The notes beneath the pieces were generated by a model. That model was not told where the DNA came from, searched no databases, and saw only the letters and a program-made list of their open reading frames with translations. A stretch of DNA of 64,000 bases from Mesostigma viride (lineage: Eukaryota > Streptophyta > Mesostigmatophyceae > Mesostigmatales > Mesostigmataceae): positions 1 through 64,000 of the forward strand of contig RPFO01000891.1 in assembly GCA_009746045.1 (NCBI GenBank), read 5' to 3'. How positions within the stretch are numbered: position 1 is the first letter of the stretch; each line of letters opens with the position of its first letter. This document shows positions 11,681-20,869 of the stretch, one piece after another. The translations under genes and the position numbers were made by a program.

Positions 11681-13290
11681 TTAATTAATTAATTAAACTC
11701 GTGCTCCCGTTGGGGAGTCACGGAGCACCGAAGTGCTTTTAATCCCTGTGTGTGCACTACAGGAGAAAGGGCAGAGACCCCCAGTCTCCTTCATGCCAAA
11801 GGCATGCCACAGCTGCAATCGGGCGCGGCTAGCTAAAAGGACAGGCTAACGATCCGGCAAACTGTGGGTGCAATAAGACCCATGTGAGCATGTCATAGCA
11901 AGGAGCGTGGGCAAGTAATCTGAACATAGCCAGGGCGTAGCATGGCTGTACTAGAACTAGGCTAAGGCTATGGCTGGTTGTGTACCGTGCGTTGGCGGCA
12001 CGTGACTAGGTTTGTTGGCACAGCTAGGCAAACATTCTAGGCATGGCTGCCTTAGCGACAGTGACTCCAATGGTTACAAGCTAGGGCTATTGCTATTCTA
12101 GCCCGCTGGGGGCGTCCACATCTTGTGGTTGATCATCAGGTCCCCGCCCCTCCAGTACACCTTGGGCTTCTGGGGGTCCTGCTTATGGCGGAGGTATTCC
12201 GGCCACAGGTCGCGTCGCTGCTGTTGCTGAGCGGGGGTTAGGTCGTCATCCAGCGTCCAGGTGAGGTCGTGCAACCGCGACGAGAGAGGAACCGCTGCTT
12301 ATCCTCAGGGGAGAGGAAGGTGAGCAGGACTGGTGGGGTGGCCGCCTTGTCCCGTGAGTGGGGAAGGCGGTGGCACCCACGCAGTTCTACCTCACCTACC
12401 AGGCCCATGAGGGTAAGAAGCTGTTTCTTGATCTCGTCAGCAAGGGAGGTTGACGTCTCACCTGGCTTCTGGGGGAAGCGACGTAGCACCACTCGGCACT
12501 CGCGGCGAGCGCGATCGGTGACCTCCCGTTGCTGGGCCTGGCGGTGGTCCTCCAGCTCCTGGAGCTTCGTGGCGATGGCGTCGGTGGTGGAGGCAGTCGC
12601 TGTCCGCAGCAGGTCCGCGTAGGAGAGCGGGAGGTCACCAGCATCCTGCCGGGGTGGCTGGGAGGCAATGGTGGCCGTCTGCTCCGCTAGCTTTGGGACC
12701 TGTGTGGCCAGGGCCTCGGTGTGGGCGGTGATGGCCTCAAGCTTCTTCATGAGCACGCCGCACTTGCCTTCCACCTGGTTAAGGCGAGAGACAAGTGCAG
12801 CATGCGTTTCCGAAGCCTGCGCCGCGGTGTGTAGCGCCGTGAACTGTGGTTGTAGCTTGTGGACGACCTTGGTTTCCACGTTGGAGACCCGGGCCTCGAC
12901 CGTGTTGAGCGTGGTGTTCAGCTCGAGGTCATCTTCTCGGCCAGCGGCCAGGTCACGTGCTCCTCCAGCACTGCGCGGATGTCATCCTTGCAGAGGGAGG
13001 AAGCCGATGGGGCTGCCGGCTGTGCGGGGGCTGGGGCGTTGAGTGCGTTCCAAAGTTCTCTGTGGATGGCGCCGAAGCTGCGCTGGTAGTAGCTGGTCAA
13101 GATAGACTCGCGTTGGCGGGATTCGGCACAGGTGTAGAGCCAGGACGTGTCGCGGTAGTCGATAGCCGCCCTTGTCCAGGGCACAAAGAGCTTCCGCTCC
13201 TGTGTGAGGAACTGGAGAACTTCGACGACTTCCTGCGGCGACAGCTGCTGCCACTCGAGGAGGGAGAACATTCCGTCGCCGGGCAAGAAT
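11681..13290 (-). mobile_element. Non-LTR (LINE-like) element carrying only ORF1, copy A
   Basis: On the minus strand: an L1-ORF1-like frame (13286 down to the stop at 12098), about 370-415 bases of 3' region, a hairpin (GTGCTCC at 11701-11707 pairing with GGAGCAC at 11722-11728), and a terminal TTAATTAATTAATTAA tail (11681-11696). No endonuclease or reverse transcriptase follows ORF1. Copy B at 40.4-42.25 kb has the same layout. The 5' end is not defined. Confidence 0.75.
12098..13286 (-). pseudogene. L1-ORF1-like protein (coiled coil, RRM-like, C-terminal domain), frameshifted
   Basis: The N-terminal part (LLEWQQLSPQEVVEVLQFLT, near 13260) is followed by a probable coiled coil (KLQPQFTA, then RLNQVEGK and heptad-like Leu/Ala spacing). 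Next come an RRM-like core (CRVVLRRFPQKPGE...) and a C-terminal domain with DDDLTPAQQQQRRD and KVYWRGGDL, ending WTPPAG and stop. This order matches L1-type ORF1 RNA chaperones. Frame changes occur near 12900 and 12270, so this copy is inactive. The plus-strand copy at 40.5-41.84 kb is clearly homologous across the whole length. Confidence 0.75.
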
Positions 13291-13780
13291 TTGCTCCAGC
13301 TTGCCGATTGCTGGCTGGCAATCAGGCGATGAGGCTAAGGGCAGGCTCGCACGGTTCTTGGCAATTCAAAGACAACGGGACGCTGTTTTTCTACACTTGC
13401 CTCCCTAGCGCAAAAGCTTGCTATGCATGGGCGGGTCGACATGGCGTCGCATGGGCCGTGAAGCCGGACTTGAACGGACGATAGTGTTGTACTAGGTCAG
13501 CCAGGTTCAGGTTGCATATGATTCCACCGTTTTCCCTTCCTGATTCCACCGTTTTTCCTTCCCGATTCCTTGGATGAAATCTGGCCAAATCAGACAGAAT
13601 AGTTCCTGCGGTGCCAAAAGGGCGGTTACGAAAATGTGTGGCTGGAGTTTGTGCGAAGGGTAACTACTTTGACTGGTGCGCACTTGAAACTAGTCGGCAT
13701 TGCTAGATGCCGCGGGGGTACACTCCAACATGACAGCTGGACGTCGTGGGGGTCTCGGCTTGGGTTTCGGTAATGCAATG
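13291..13780. other. Spacer between LINE-like copy A and the second Ty3/gypsy piece
   Basis: Contains a short duplicated motif GATTCCACCGTTTT (near 13520 and 13546). No gene is seen. The precise start of the retrotransposon piece cannot be fixed. Confidence 0.4.
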
Positions 13781-13836
13781 CACGGTCTCCCCGGGCCCGC
13801 CACCTATTTCATCTGGGACACACCACCAGTGATGAC

Positions 13837-15303
13837 TTGTCACCTCTCTTGGAGGAGACGAGTGCCCACGAGGACGTGGACGCCCCCGGGGAGGGGGAGG
13901 GATCGCATACGCGCATGCCCCTTAGTCATGTGGTGCCGCCCCAGGGAATTTTTCAGCTTCAGCCGATCGGCCCGCCCACAGTCTTCTCCGAATTCGTCAA
14001 CCAGGCGAGCGCGGAGGCAGACCCGGCCGTGGACGCGTTCACAGTCACGTCGGACCTGGAGACGATGATCAGTCGTTTCACGGTCACGTCGGAGGAAGCG
14101 GCGCTTGAAGCCATCCGGGCGCATCCCCAGCAGATGGGTGCCTACCCTTGCAAGTTCCAGGATGGACGCCTGTTCGTGAGTGTCCAGCCGGAGGAATGGC
14201 GGCTGTATGTCCCGGAGCTTTGTAGGGCCGCCTTGCTTCACGAGCTCCACGATTCGCTTCTAGGCGGACATCAAGGAAGCCACCGTCTCTTTCCTCGGGC
14301 CCGCAAACATTTCTACTGGCCAGGGATGAAGGAGTATATTGAGACATATGTGCGCCAGTGCCCCTCGTGCCAGATCATGAAGTCCAGGAACACGGGCTCT
14401 CAAGCCGTCCCCAAGACGTTACCTGATCCGATGGGTCCTTGGGATTCTATCATGATGGACTTCATCGGCCCGTTCAAGAAGACGAAGAGCGGCAACAGCA
14501 TGGTCTTGGTGTTCGTGGACCGCCTGACGCGCATGTGTCACTTGGCCCCGTGTCCGGCCGACCTCACAGCGGAGGAGTGCGCCAAGATATACCTGACGCA
14601 CGTGTTTCGGTTCCACGGGCTCAGCCGACAGTTCATCTCCGACCGCGACAAGCTCTTCACGGCCAAATTCTGGCAGGAGTTTTTCGAACGGCTGGGCACC
14701 AAGGTGTCGCTGGGCACGGCCTACCACAGCTCGTCGTCACATCTGGTGGAGCGGTTGAACCGCACAGTGCAAGAGACCATGCGACACTACACCGACGCGG
14801 TGGGCAGCAATTGGGAGGAACTTCTGGGCTTGGTGGAGTTCTCCTTGAACAATGCCCCCCAGGCCGCCCATGGATTTACCCCCTTTTTCCTCAACTCTGG
14901 CAGGCACCCTCTCACGCCGCCCGACTTGCTTATGAGCCCCGGACTGGGAGAGGATCAGGTCAAGCTGGACACACGCCAGGGGGTTGATCGCTTGCTGCAA
15001 CGGATGCACCAGGCTCACAACAGTGCAGTCCAAGGCTACCGCGCAGCGACAGAGCGGTATCTGGAGAGGACAGCCGGCAAGCGGGATAACCGGGCGCCGT
15101 CCATTGAGGTGGGCGATTGGGTCCTGGTGGAGGGCCCACAGATCGGACGATTTTCACACAAGGTGGAGAAGGAGCTGAAGACTAAGCTTCGTCCCATGTT
15201 CCTGGGCCCCTACAAGGTTCTCACCTTGGAAGTTCGACGATGTCATGTTCCAGGTGGACGTCCCAGTGTCATGGAACCTCACGTCCAACCGTTTCCATCG
15301 TGA
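13837..15303 (+). CDS. Ty3/gypsy integrase (partial pol)
   Basis: Open frame of 488 aa. An HHCC zinc-binding region (HELHDSLLGGHQGSHRL, then CPSCQ) precedes a catalytic core with D208 (MMDFIGP), D269 (SDRDKLF) and E305 (VERLNRT). The last two are separated by 35 residues, the retroviral DD35E spacing. The block between the second Asp and the Glu reads TAYHSSSSHLVERLN, where most Ty3/gypsy integrases have a Pro-Gln-Thr-Asp-Gly stretch; this is unusual. The frame breaks near 15230-15245, and the GPYKV/H-x-D-x-LK type C-terminal segment continues in another frame. Confidence 0.93.
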   Translation: MSPLLEETSAHEDVDAPGEGEGSHTRMPLSHVVPPQGIFQLQPIGPPTVFSEFVNQASAEADPAVDAFTVTSDLETMISRFTVTSEEAALEAIRAHPQQMGAYPCKFQDGRLFVSVQPEEWRLYVPELCRAALLHELHDSLLGGHQGSHRLFPRARKHFYWPGMKEYIETYVRQCPSCQIMKSRNTGSQAVPKTLPDPMGPWDSIMMDFIGPFKKTKSGNSMVLVFVDRLTRMCHLAPCPADLTAEECAKIYLTHVFRFHGLSRQFISDRDKLFTAKFWQEFFERLGTKVSLGTAYHSSSSHLVERLNRTVQETMRHYTDAVGSNWEELLGLVEFSLNNAPQAAHGFTPFFLNSGRHPLTPPDLLMSPGLGEDQVKLDTRQGVDRLLQRMHQAHNSAVQGYRAATERYLERTAGKRDNRAPSIEVGDWVLVEGPQIGRFSHKVEKELKTKLRPMFLGPYKVLTLEVRRCHVPGGRPSVMEPHVQPFPS

Positions 15304-15582
15304 CCAGCTCAAGTTGTACCATGCCAGAACACCATCCAGGGTCGGGTCAATCCCCCGGCCCCGTTGGAGTTCAATCCGGACACGGGGGAACAGGAGGATG
15401 AGGTGGCAGCGATCGTGGGACACCGGGATGTCAAACGGGGTCGGGGGACTCAGCGACAGTACCGGGTGCGATGGCGATTCGCGCAGCATGAGTCTGAGGA
15501 CTCCTGGCGCACTTCTACTGAGTTATTAGCTGGGTGCGCCCGCTTACTGGAAGCGTACAAGAAGACGCACCAGCTGCATTAA
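15240..15582 (+). pseudogene. Integrase C-terminus and chromodomain, out of frame
   Basis: After the frame break, NRFHRDQLKLYH marks the integrase C-terminal tail. A second break leads to a chromodomain-like segment at about 15400-15570: EVAAIVGHRDVKRGRGTQRQ, YRVRWRF, then SEDSWRTSTEL and LEAYKKTHQ. Chromodomains in this position define chromoviruses and direct integration to particular chromatin. Two frameshifts make it inactive as written. Confidence 0.75.
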
Positions 15583-15610
15583 CAGGTCACATACGGCACA
15601 GCGGTGTAGG

Positions 15611-17060
15611 GTGAGAGTGGTGTGTGAGCCGGGTACTAGGTACACGCCGACTAATGCCTTAGCCCCTTGTGTGTGGGCCGTGCAGGGGGACGCCGCGGAG
15701 GCGCTTCCCAGGGGCCAGACTTCCATCAGCGCCGCGGAGGCTGCAGAGGCAGGAATCCGGGAAGCAGACGGGGAGTCGAGTGAGGAAGATCTGGTGGACA
15801 TGGACACAACAGATTACCCTGAGGTCCATCAACCAGAACAGGATGCGAGGACGCAGACCGCTCGCGGAGAGCCTGCAGTCCGAAGGGGTGCTTTAGGGGC
15901 CGGAGGCTCGGGAGGGGGTGGCCGGCACGAGACGTCGTCCAGAACCGGAGCTCCGGATCGACGCGCGCACGATGCAGCTAGTAAAGGAGCTGAACGAGGA
16001 GACATTTAACCCCCGAATGTTCTTGCGCAACTATGGCCGGGAGGGTGACTTGGTGGAGCGACGTCGTCGGCGCCGTAACCAGATGCCGTCGGAGCTCCGC
16101 GCTGATTCCATCCTGGCGCGGGCCAGCCCAGCTAAGCTGGAGGATTTTCGACGGTTCGTGCGAAGAAATGTGGGGTTCAAGATCGAGACCCGCACCGCCG
16201 AGAGCGACAGCGTGGTGGTCGGTACAGACTGGGAAACCCATGAGCGGGAGTGTCCTTGTCACGTGTGCGTGAACACGCTGGAAGCGGGTCTGGCATTTCC
16301 ACGGCTGTTGCTCCTCCTAATTCCACCCGAGGTGCGGAAACAGCTGGAGCACTACTTTCCTCGATACCTTCCGTTGCATGGAGGGGGCGTTGCGGGGCGA
16401 GAAGTGTACGCGCGCGGGGCAGTATTCGTTGCGGCAGGCCCTGGATCGCATTGTGACTATGGATGACGAAGACCAGGATGACGGGAGCGAGGGTGACGAC
16501 TCCGATTCTGATGGCTACCCTCCACGCCCTCTCCCTCATTCTCCTCCGAGAGATTCACCTCCTCGGGGCTCCCTTGAGGGCGGCGCAAGACACCGTCCTG
16601 TGACGCGTTTTGAGGCGCCACCGCCGGCGACGGGCTGGGGGCGACCATGCCGGGGCGCGAGCCTCGCCCGCGGTCCACGGGATGGGGCGGGGGCAGTCAA
16701 CCAGCTTCTCGGCGTGCTCCGGAACGACCTGCACGTCGTCGCTCTCCATCACCGCCCTTGCGTTCGCGTTCCCGTTCGGACTCGGGAACGGAGTTACGAA
16801 CTGCTCGCCGAGCGTCCCCACCACCTCGTCGCCCGGCTGATCGTCACTGGGAGCGCACGTGGGGGTCGGCGGTGGAATTGGAGCGAGAGTCTCGGCGACC
16901 GCGGCCGGATACGACGGGAGCTGCTCCGGCTAGGACAGAACAGCCGGCCGGGGGCGAGCCCTCGGTTGTGGTCCCCTCATGTCCTCCGACGGATGCGGGC
17001 CAAGAGGAGCCTACCTCGATCCTTGTCTCCTTGGATCCACCGGAACCTACCTTCCTAGTC
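15611..17060 (+). pseudogene. Unknown retroelement 3' ORF, 5' part
   Basis: Downstream of the chromodomain the sequence stays coding-like: an acidic segment (ADGESSEEDLVDMD), a conserved-looking block in the frame of 15918-16466 (FNPRMFLRNYGREG; ECPCHVCVNTLEAGLAFPRL; PPEVRKQLEHYF), then, after a frame change near 16370, an acidic run and an Arg/Ser/Pro-rich stretch. I do not recognise a family. A frame open through 17060 is interrupted by the hAT-like insertion and resumes in the same frame at 18332. Confidence 0.5.
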
Positions 17061-17067
17061 TCCCTGG

Positions 17068-18331
17068 CCAGGTTGGCAAATACGTGCGTATTGTCAAAAT
17101 AAATACGGCAATACGCGTTTTTTTGGCCCCGACGTACTATACGCGTATTTGGTCAGGAATACGTGATTTGGACTTGGAAATTTTCGAGGTTCGAGCTGGG
17201 GCAGCGCTTGGCGCCAGGCCAACCGGACCGTGGCGCGGCGCCTACCTTTACCAAGATTTTCTACTATGAGCTAAGCTTTTCGCAAGTCCAGTAATGACTT
17301 GGCAGTTGGCAAGCTAGCTGAAGCTACACGGAGAGACCGAGAGAGTGCCAGCACGATGAAAATGCCAGCTGTGCTGGGAACGTGGTACTTGTAACACAGC
17401 CTGTATCCGCAGGCCAGAAATCGGGAGAATCCGGACCATGGTAGCTCGAGCCTGCCGTTATCTTGTCCGCGTTTTCGAGTCGTTCAGGATGATGAAGATG
17501 AATGGTGTTGGAAATGTGTAGCCTTGTGTATTGAAATTATGGCTGGCTTACGTGTAGAGCGACTAGATGACCTAGACGGTGGGGCCGGAAACAGCATGCT
17601 TCAGTTGATCAGGGCGTGTGTTTCGAGCCTAACTGGCCGGGAGTGTCTAGTGGTGAGCACCATTGCTGCGATCGCTCTCCCACCATTTACGAGGAAATAC
17701 CCGCAAATGGAAAACCACTGAAAAGGCCTAGCTAGTCAGTCATCACGTTAGCCATGCCATGATTCCAGACGGCCAAGAACTGCACACATTGCAAAGGCAA
17801 AAAGCCGGAGGACAGCACTTTCAAATGTGCGGCGGGGACCAAAAGCGTATGCCAGAAAACATCGTGTTGCTGCAGCGACGCGACGATGTGGACAACGAAT
17901 CCAGTGCCAAGCTCGGAACGGCCGCAAAGGAGATCTGGCATCACAGGGTTCAGATGTGCGGAGATACTATGCGATCCAGCCGGTCCACGACCTGTTTGTA
18001 GAGCTTGCAAGGAATGTGCACATGCAGTAATGGATACGTAAATTATGGTGGCAGGTTGGTAGGGAATAAGTGCAAGGAATGTGCACATATTGCATTAAAA
18101 AATTATGGAAGGCTGGTGGGGAATAAGTGCAAGGAATGGTGCAGATTAAATTATGCCTTCCACCATAATTTACTGATCTCCATGCATAACAATGCCCCCT
18201 AAAGGCCCATTCATAACCATGCTGCACACTGCCACATATTCTGCTGACGTATTCTGCATGCCATGCTCGACGTATAATACTCGTATTTTGAGGCCGACGT
18301 ATTTGACGTACCGAAGTATTGGCCAACCTGG
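17068..18331. mobile_element. hAT-like non-autonomous DNA element, 1264 bp, nested in the retroelement 3' ORF
   Basis: Terminal inverted repeats start CCAGGTTGGC (left) and end GCCAACCTGG (right), with further imperfect pairing inward around AATAC motifs. An exact 8-bp target duplication CTCCCTGG flanks it (17060-17067 and 18332-18339), as expected for hAT. It is more AT-rich than the host ORF. It contains internal repeats (GGGGAATAAGTGCAAGGAAT-type, near 18060-18140) and no transposase. Confidence 0.85.
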
Positions 18332-19452
18332 CTCCCTGGAACCACGTCCCCGGCCTGCACCAGCTGGTTCATCAATGTCACGTCCTGCGGAGGGACACAT
18401 CAGGCCCACTTCGTCGGGTCGACCCTCGCACCGTTCCGCGGAGGAACCGTGCCTACACACCATGGCAGGGACGCGACCTCGGGTCGCGGAAGGCCCCAGC
18501 GGGACGGGCATTCTGGTACCCGCGGAGCCCGTGATGCGCTTGGAAGAGCTCGTGGCTGCGGTACAATCAGGACATGACCTGATACAGCGCTTGTTGGTCC
18601 AGCACGGTCGTCAAGGCGATCATTCTGCCGCCACCTCAGTGGGCTATGATGCGGCTTCCAGAGCTCCTGGGTCATCTCACGAGGAGTGGTCATTGGGGGA
18701 CTTCATACGGCCGGCACCGGGCAGAGCGGTGAGGTATGGTGGGCCAGGACCTCGCACGGAGAAGCTGTGTGTGACATTCGAGGGACCTCCGTCTTTCCAG
18801 GTCCCCCCTGGTACGCACCTACCCGCTCCTCTAGTGTTTCAAGCGGGTCCCTGGTTCGCTGTGGATCGCGGGGCTTACTGGGAACAGGTAGAGATCACCT
18901 TTCTTCCCCAGGTACCCCTGCCCCTGCCGCAACCCGACGACCCTCGTTTTCCCCTTGCGGTGGGGCATACTGTGCGGTTCGGATCCGAAGACTGGTGGGA
19001 TTGGCGATATCAAGTCGATGGGGTGGGGCACGTGGTGACGCCTCCCAAGGTGGCTCCATCGGAGGGACGTGCCTTTCTTAATCTGGTGGTGCCCGATATT
19101 GCAGGGGCACGGACGGCGTCGATCAACGATGATCACGTGCGTACGGAGGTTTTTATGATGGGGGTGCACTTTGTTCGCGAGCACCGTTGTGGGGTGGTGG
19201 ATCGGTCGGCGCTGACACTTCTATTCACCCATCCCCATGCAGTACCTCGCTGGGTTCCTGTCCATGTGGCCCAGGGGTTCGTGGGTGGAGTTGTCCAGGA
19301 TGGGCCGGCAGAAGGTGTCCCCCTACCAAGTGGCCTTTGAGTGTGACCTGTGTTCGCACCCCGGGATGATGACTTCGCAAATGACCCACGCGGGGCGTAG
19401 GGCTCTCACTGAAGCCCTGTCGCAGCGACGTGCCACTAGCGGCGGACGCTAG
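18332..19452 (+). pseudogene. Unknown retroelement 3' ORF, 3' part
   Basis: The frame is open from the insertion to 19340 (blocks include EEWSLGDFIRPAPGR, DDPRFPLAVGHTVRFG, DWWDWRYQVDGVGHVV). A frameshift near 19240 moves the likely C-terminus to the frame ending at 19452, which has a zinc-finger-like FECDLCSHPGMMTSQMTH segment. The apparent start at 18192 lies inside the hAT-like element, so it is not a real gene start. No known domain is recognised. Confidence 0.55.
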
Positions 19453-19657
19453 AGTGGTTAGGAAAGTTTTTGTGACGGATAGCGGATTGATCCAGTCACC
19501 ATCAGAGTCTTACTACTACGTCAGGGTTGGTCCTGTGTATCAACTTCTAGAGGAACTGGTATTACTGACCTGCGGGTGAACCGAGGTTGGGACATAGTAC
19601 TCTTATAGTAGCGTTGTTTTCCCAATCTAACTTGTACGGTAGGGACTACCGACCCCC

Positions 19658-19673
19658 GTGGGGGGGGGAGGAG
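19658..19673 (+). promoter_or_regulatory. Polypurine tract
   Basis: A G-rich purine run ending GGGGAGGAG lies directly before the LTR, where plus-strand DNA synthesis is primed in LTR retrotransposons. Confidence 0.8.
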
Positions 19674-20257
19674 TGTTACGTCCCAGCCCTTTTGGTAGGA
19701 CGTAACAATGGAATAAATTACTAAGGCTGTTTGGTCTATTGTATTTGGGTTTTATGGACCTTGGCCATTGTGTGAATTGGACTAGTTATTTTGGTCCTAG
19801 GTTGTCCTTTTAGGGGCCGGTGCCGTGGCGGCGCGCCAGTTCTGAGTCCGTCCGTAGTTCTAGGCGTGGATCCTATAGTTGAGGGTCGATGTCGGCCCGG
19901 ATCCTACGTGGAATGAGTGACTTGGATTGTTCTAGGGAAATTGGCGTGTATCTGCGCCGCAATCACCCTAGGTTAAATTGGTCCGAGGACGAGAGTCTCG
20001 TCCTCTTGGTTTAATGAATGATAAGTGCGAATACGCCTACACATTGAGCCCGGGGCAATTATCCATTTGTAATTGGTATTGCTAGCCAATATAAGTGTGT
20101 ACAATTAGCTTGGCATTAAGCCGTGATGCCAGATATCTCACAACTCATGTCGTGAAGCGCAACTTACATTAGGCCATCTTGGATTATTCCTAATTCCGGC
20201 AAGGAGGGTCTTTCGCTACGTAGCCCAGGCTAGGGGAGTCTGGGCTGGGACGTAACA
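19674..20257 (+). repeat. 3' LTR of the Ty3/gypsy element (584 bp)
   Basis: Begins TGTTACGTCCCAGCCC and ends GGGCTGGGACGTAACA: perfect 16-bp terminal inverted repeats with the TG...CA ends of LTRs. The position right after the polypurine tract fixes the left border. A second short inverted repeat lies at the left end (TGTTACGTCC at 19674-19683, GGACGTAACA at 19698-19707). Candidate transcription signals are AATAAATT (about 19711) and TATAAGTG (about 20090). No 5' LTR is in the window. Confidence 0.9.
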
Positions 20258-20869
20258 GGCGATATGACTCAGGTCCACTGGCGGGCTTCAGTTCCCTGGT
20301 CACATAACGTGGCGCCCTACTAGCCCGCCTTCACCTGTGACCGGCCTTCAGTCACACCGGTCATGATGTGTGACTACCTTCAGTTCATTATGGATTTGCT
20401 GATACTCATTCATTTCCCATTTCACCTCTCTGGTCTATAATTATTGGATAATAAATATACCGGCCCATTTCCCCAGGATTTCCCCGAAAAGTTTTTCTTC
20501 CTAAATCGATCAGAACAGCCATCTCGAGTTGAACGAGATACTCTACTCTACCTCTCCGCCTATGAAGGCGGATGTGCACGTGGCAGCACGGCATCTTGGC
20601 ACATCCTTCCAGCCAAGAGCTTGTTGAAATCTCGTCACTTGTCAGTCTTCACCCGAGGACAAGGCTGAAGGCACCAGACTACTGTATATCCTACTGTGTG
20701 ATTGCAGTTGATGGCTCGATGCAGTTTGTAGCAATTAGCAAGCAGCGCCGAAGGCATAGGCCTAGTATAATGACAGTTCTAACACCAAAACAAGGGTGCG
20801 TGAGCGCTCGGGCTTCAAGGTCCCTAATTTCCTTGCGGCATCGGTACGTGCATCGGCGGTGAACTTGTC
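20258..20869. other. Spacer, probable promoter region of the SPATA20-like gene
   Basis: Lies between the LTR and the gene start. No TATA box, repeat or ORF is convincing. Confidence 0.4.

Larger units (their letters stand above)
13781..20257 (+). mobile_element. 3' part of a Ty3/gypsy chromovirus with extra 3' ORF and 3' LTR
   Basis: In order on the plus strand: pol linker, integrase, chromodomain, an additional long ORF region (about 15.6-19.45 kb, split by a hAT-like insertion), polypurine tract and LTR. Gag, protease, RT and RNase H are absent from this piece; a similar element lacking exactly the 3' half is at 26-4200. It is either a separate 5'-truncated copy or the other half of that element displaced by the 9.5 kb in between. 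Confidence 0.88.

Noticed and set aside
18192-19340. Independent 382-codon gene starting at 18192
   Set aside because: Its first 47 codons lie inside the hAT-like element; the rest is the retroelement 3' ORF.
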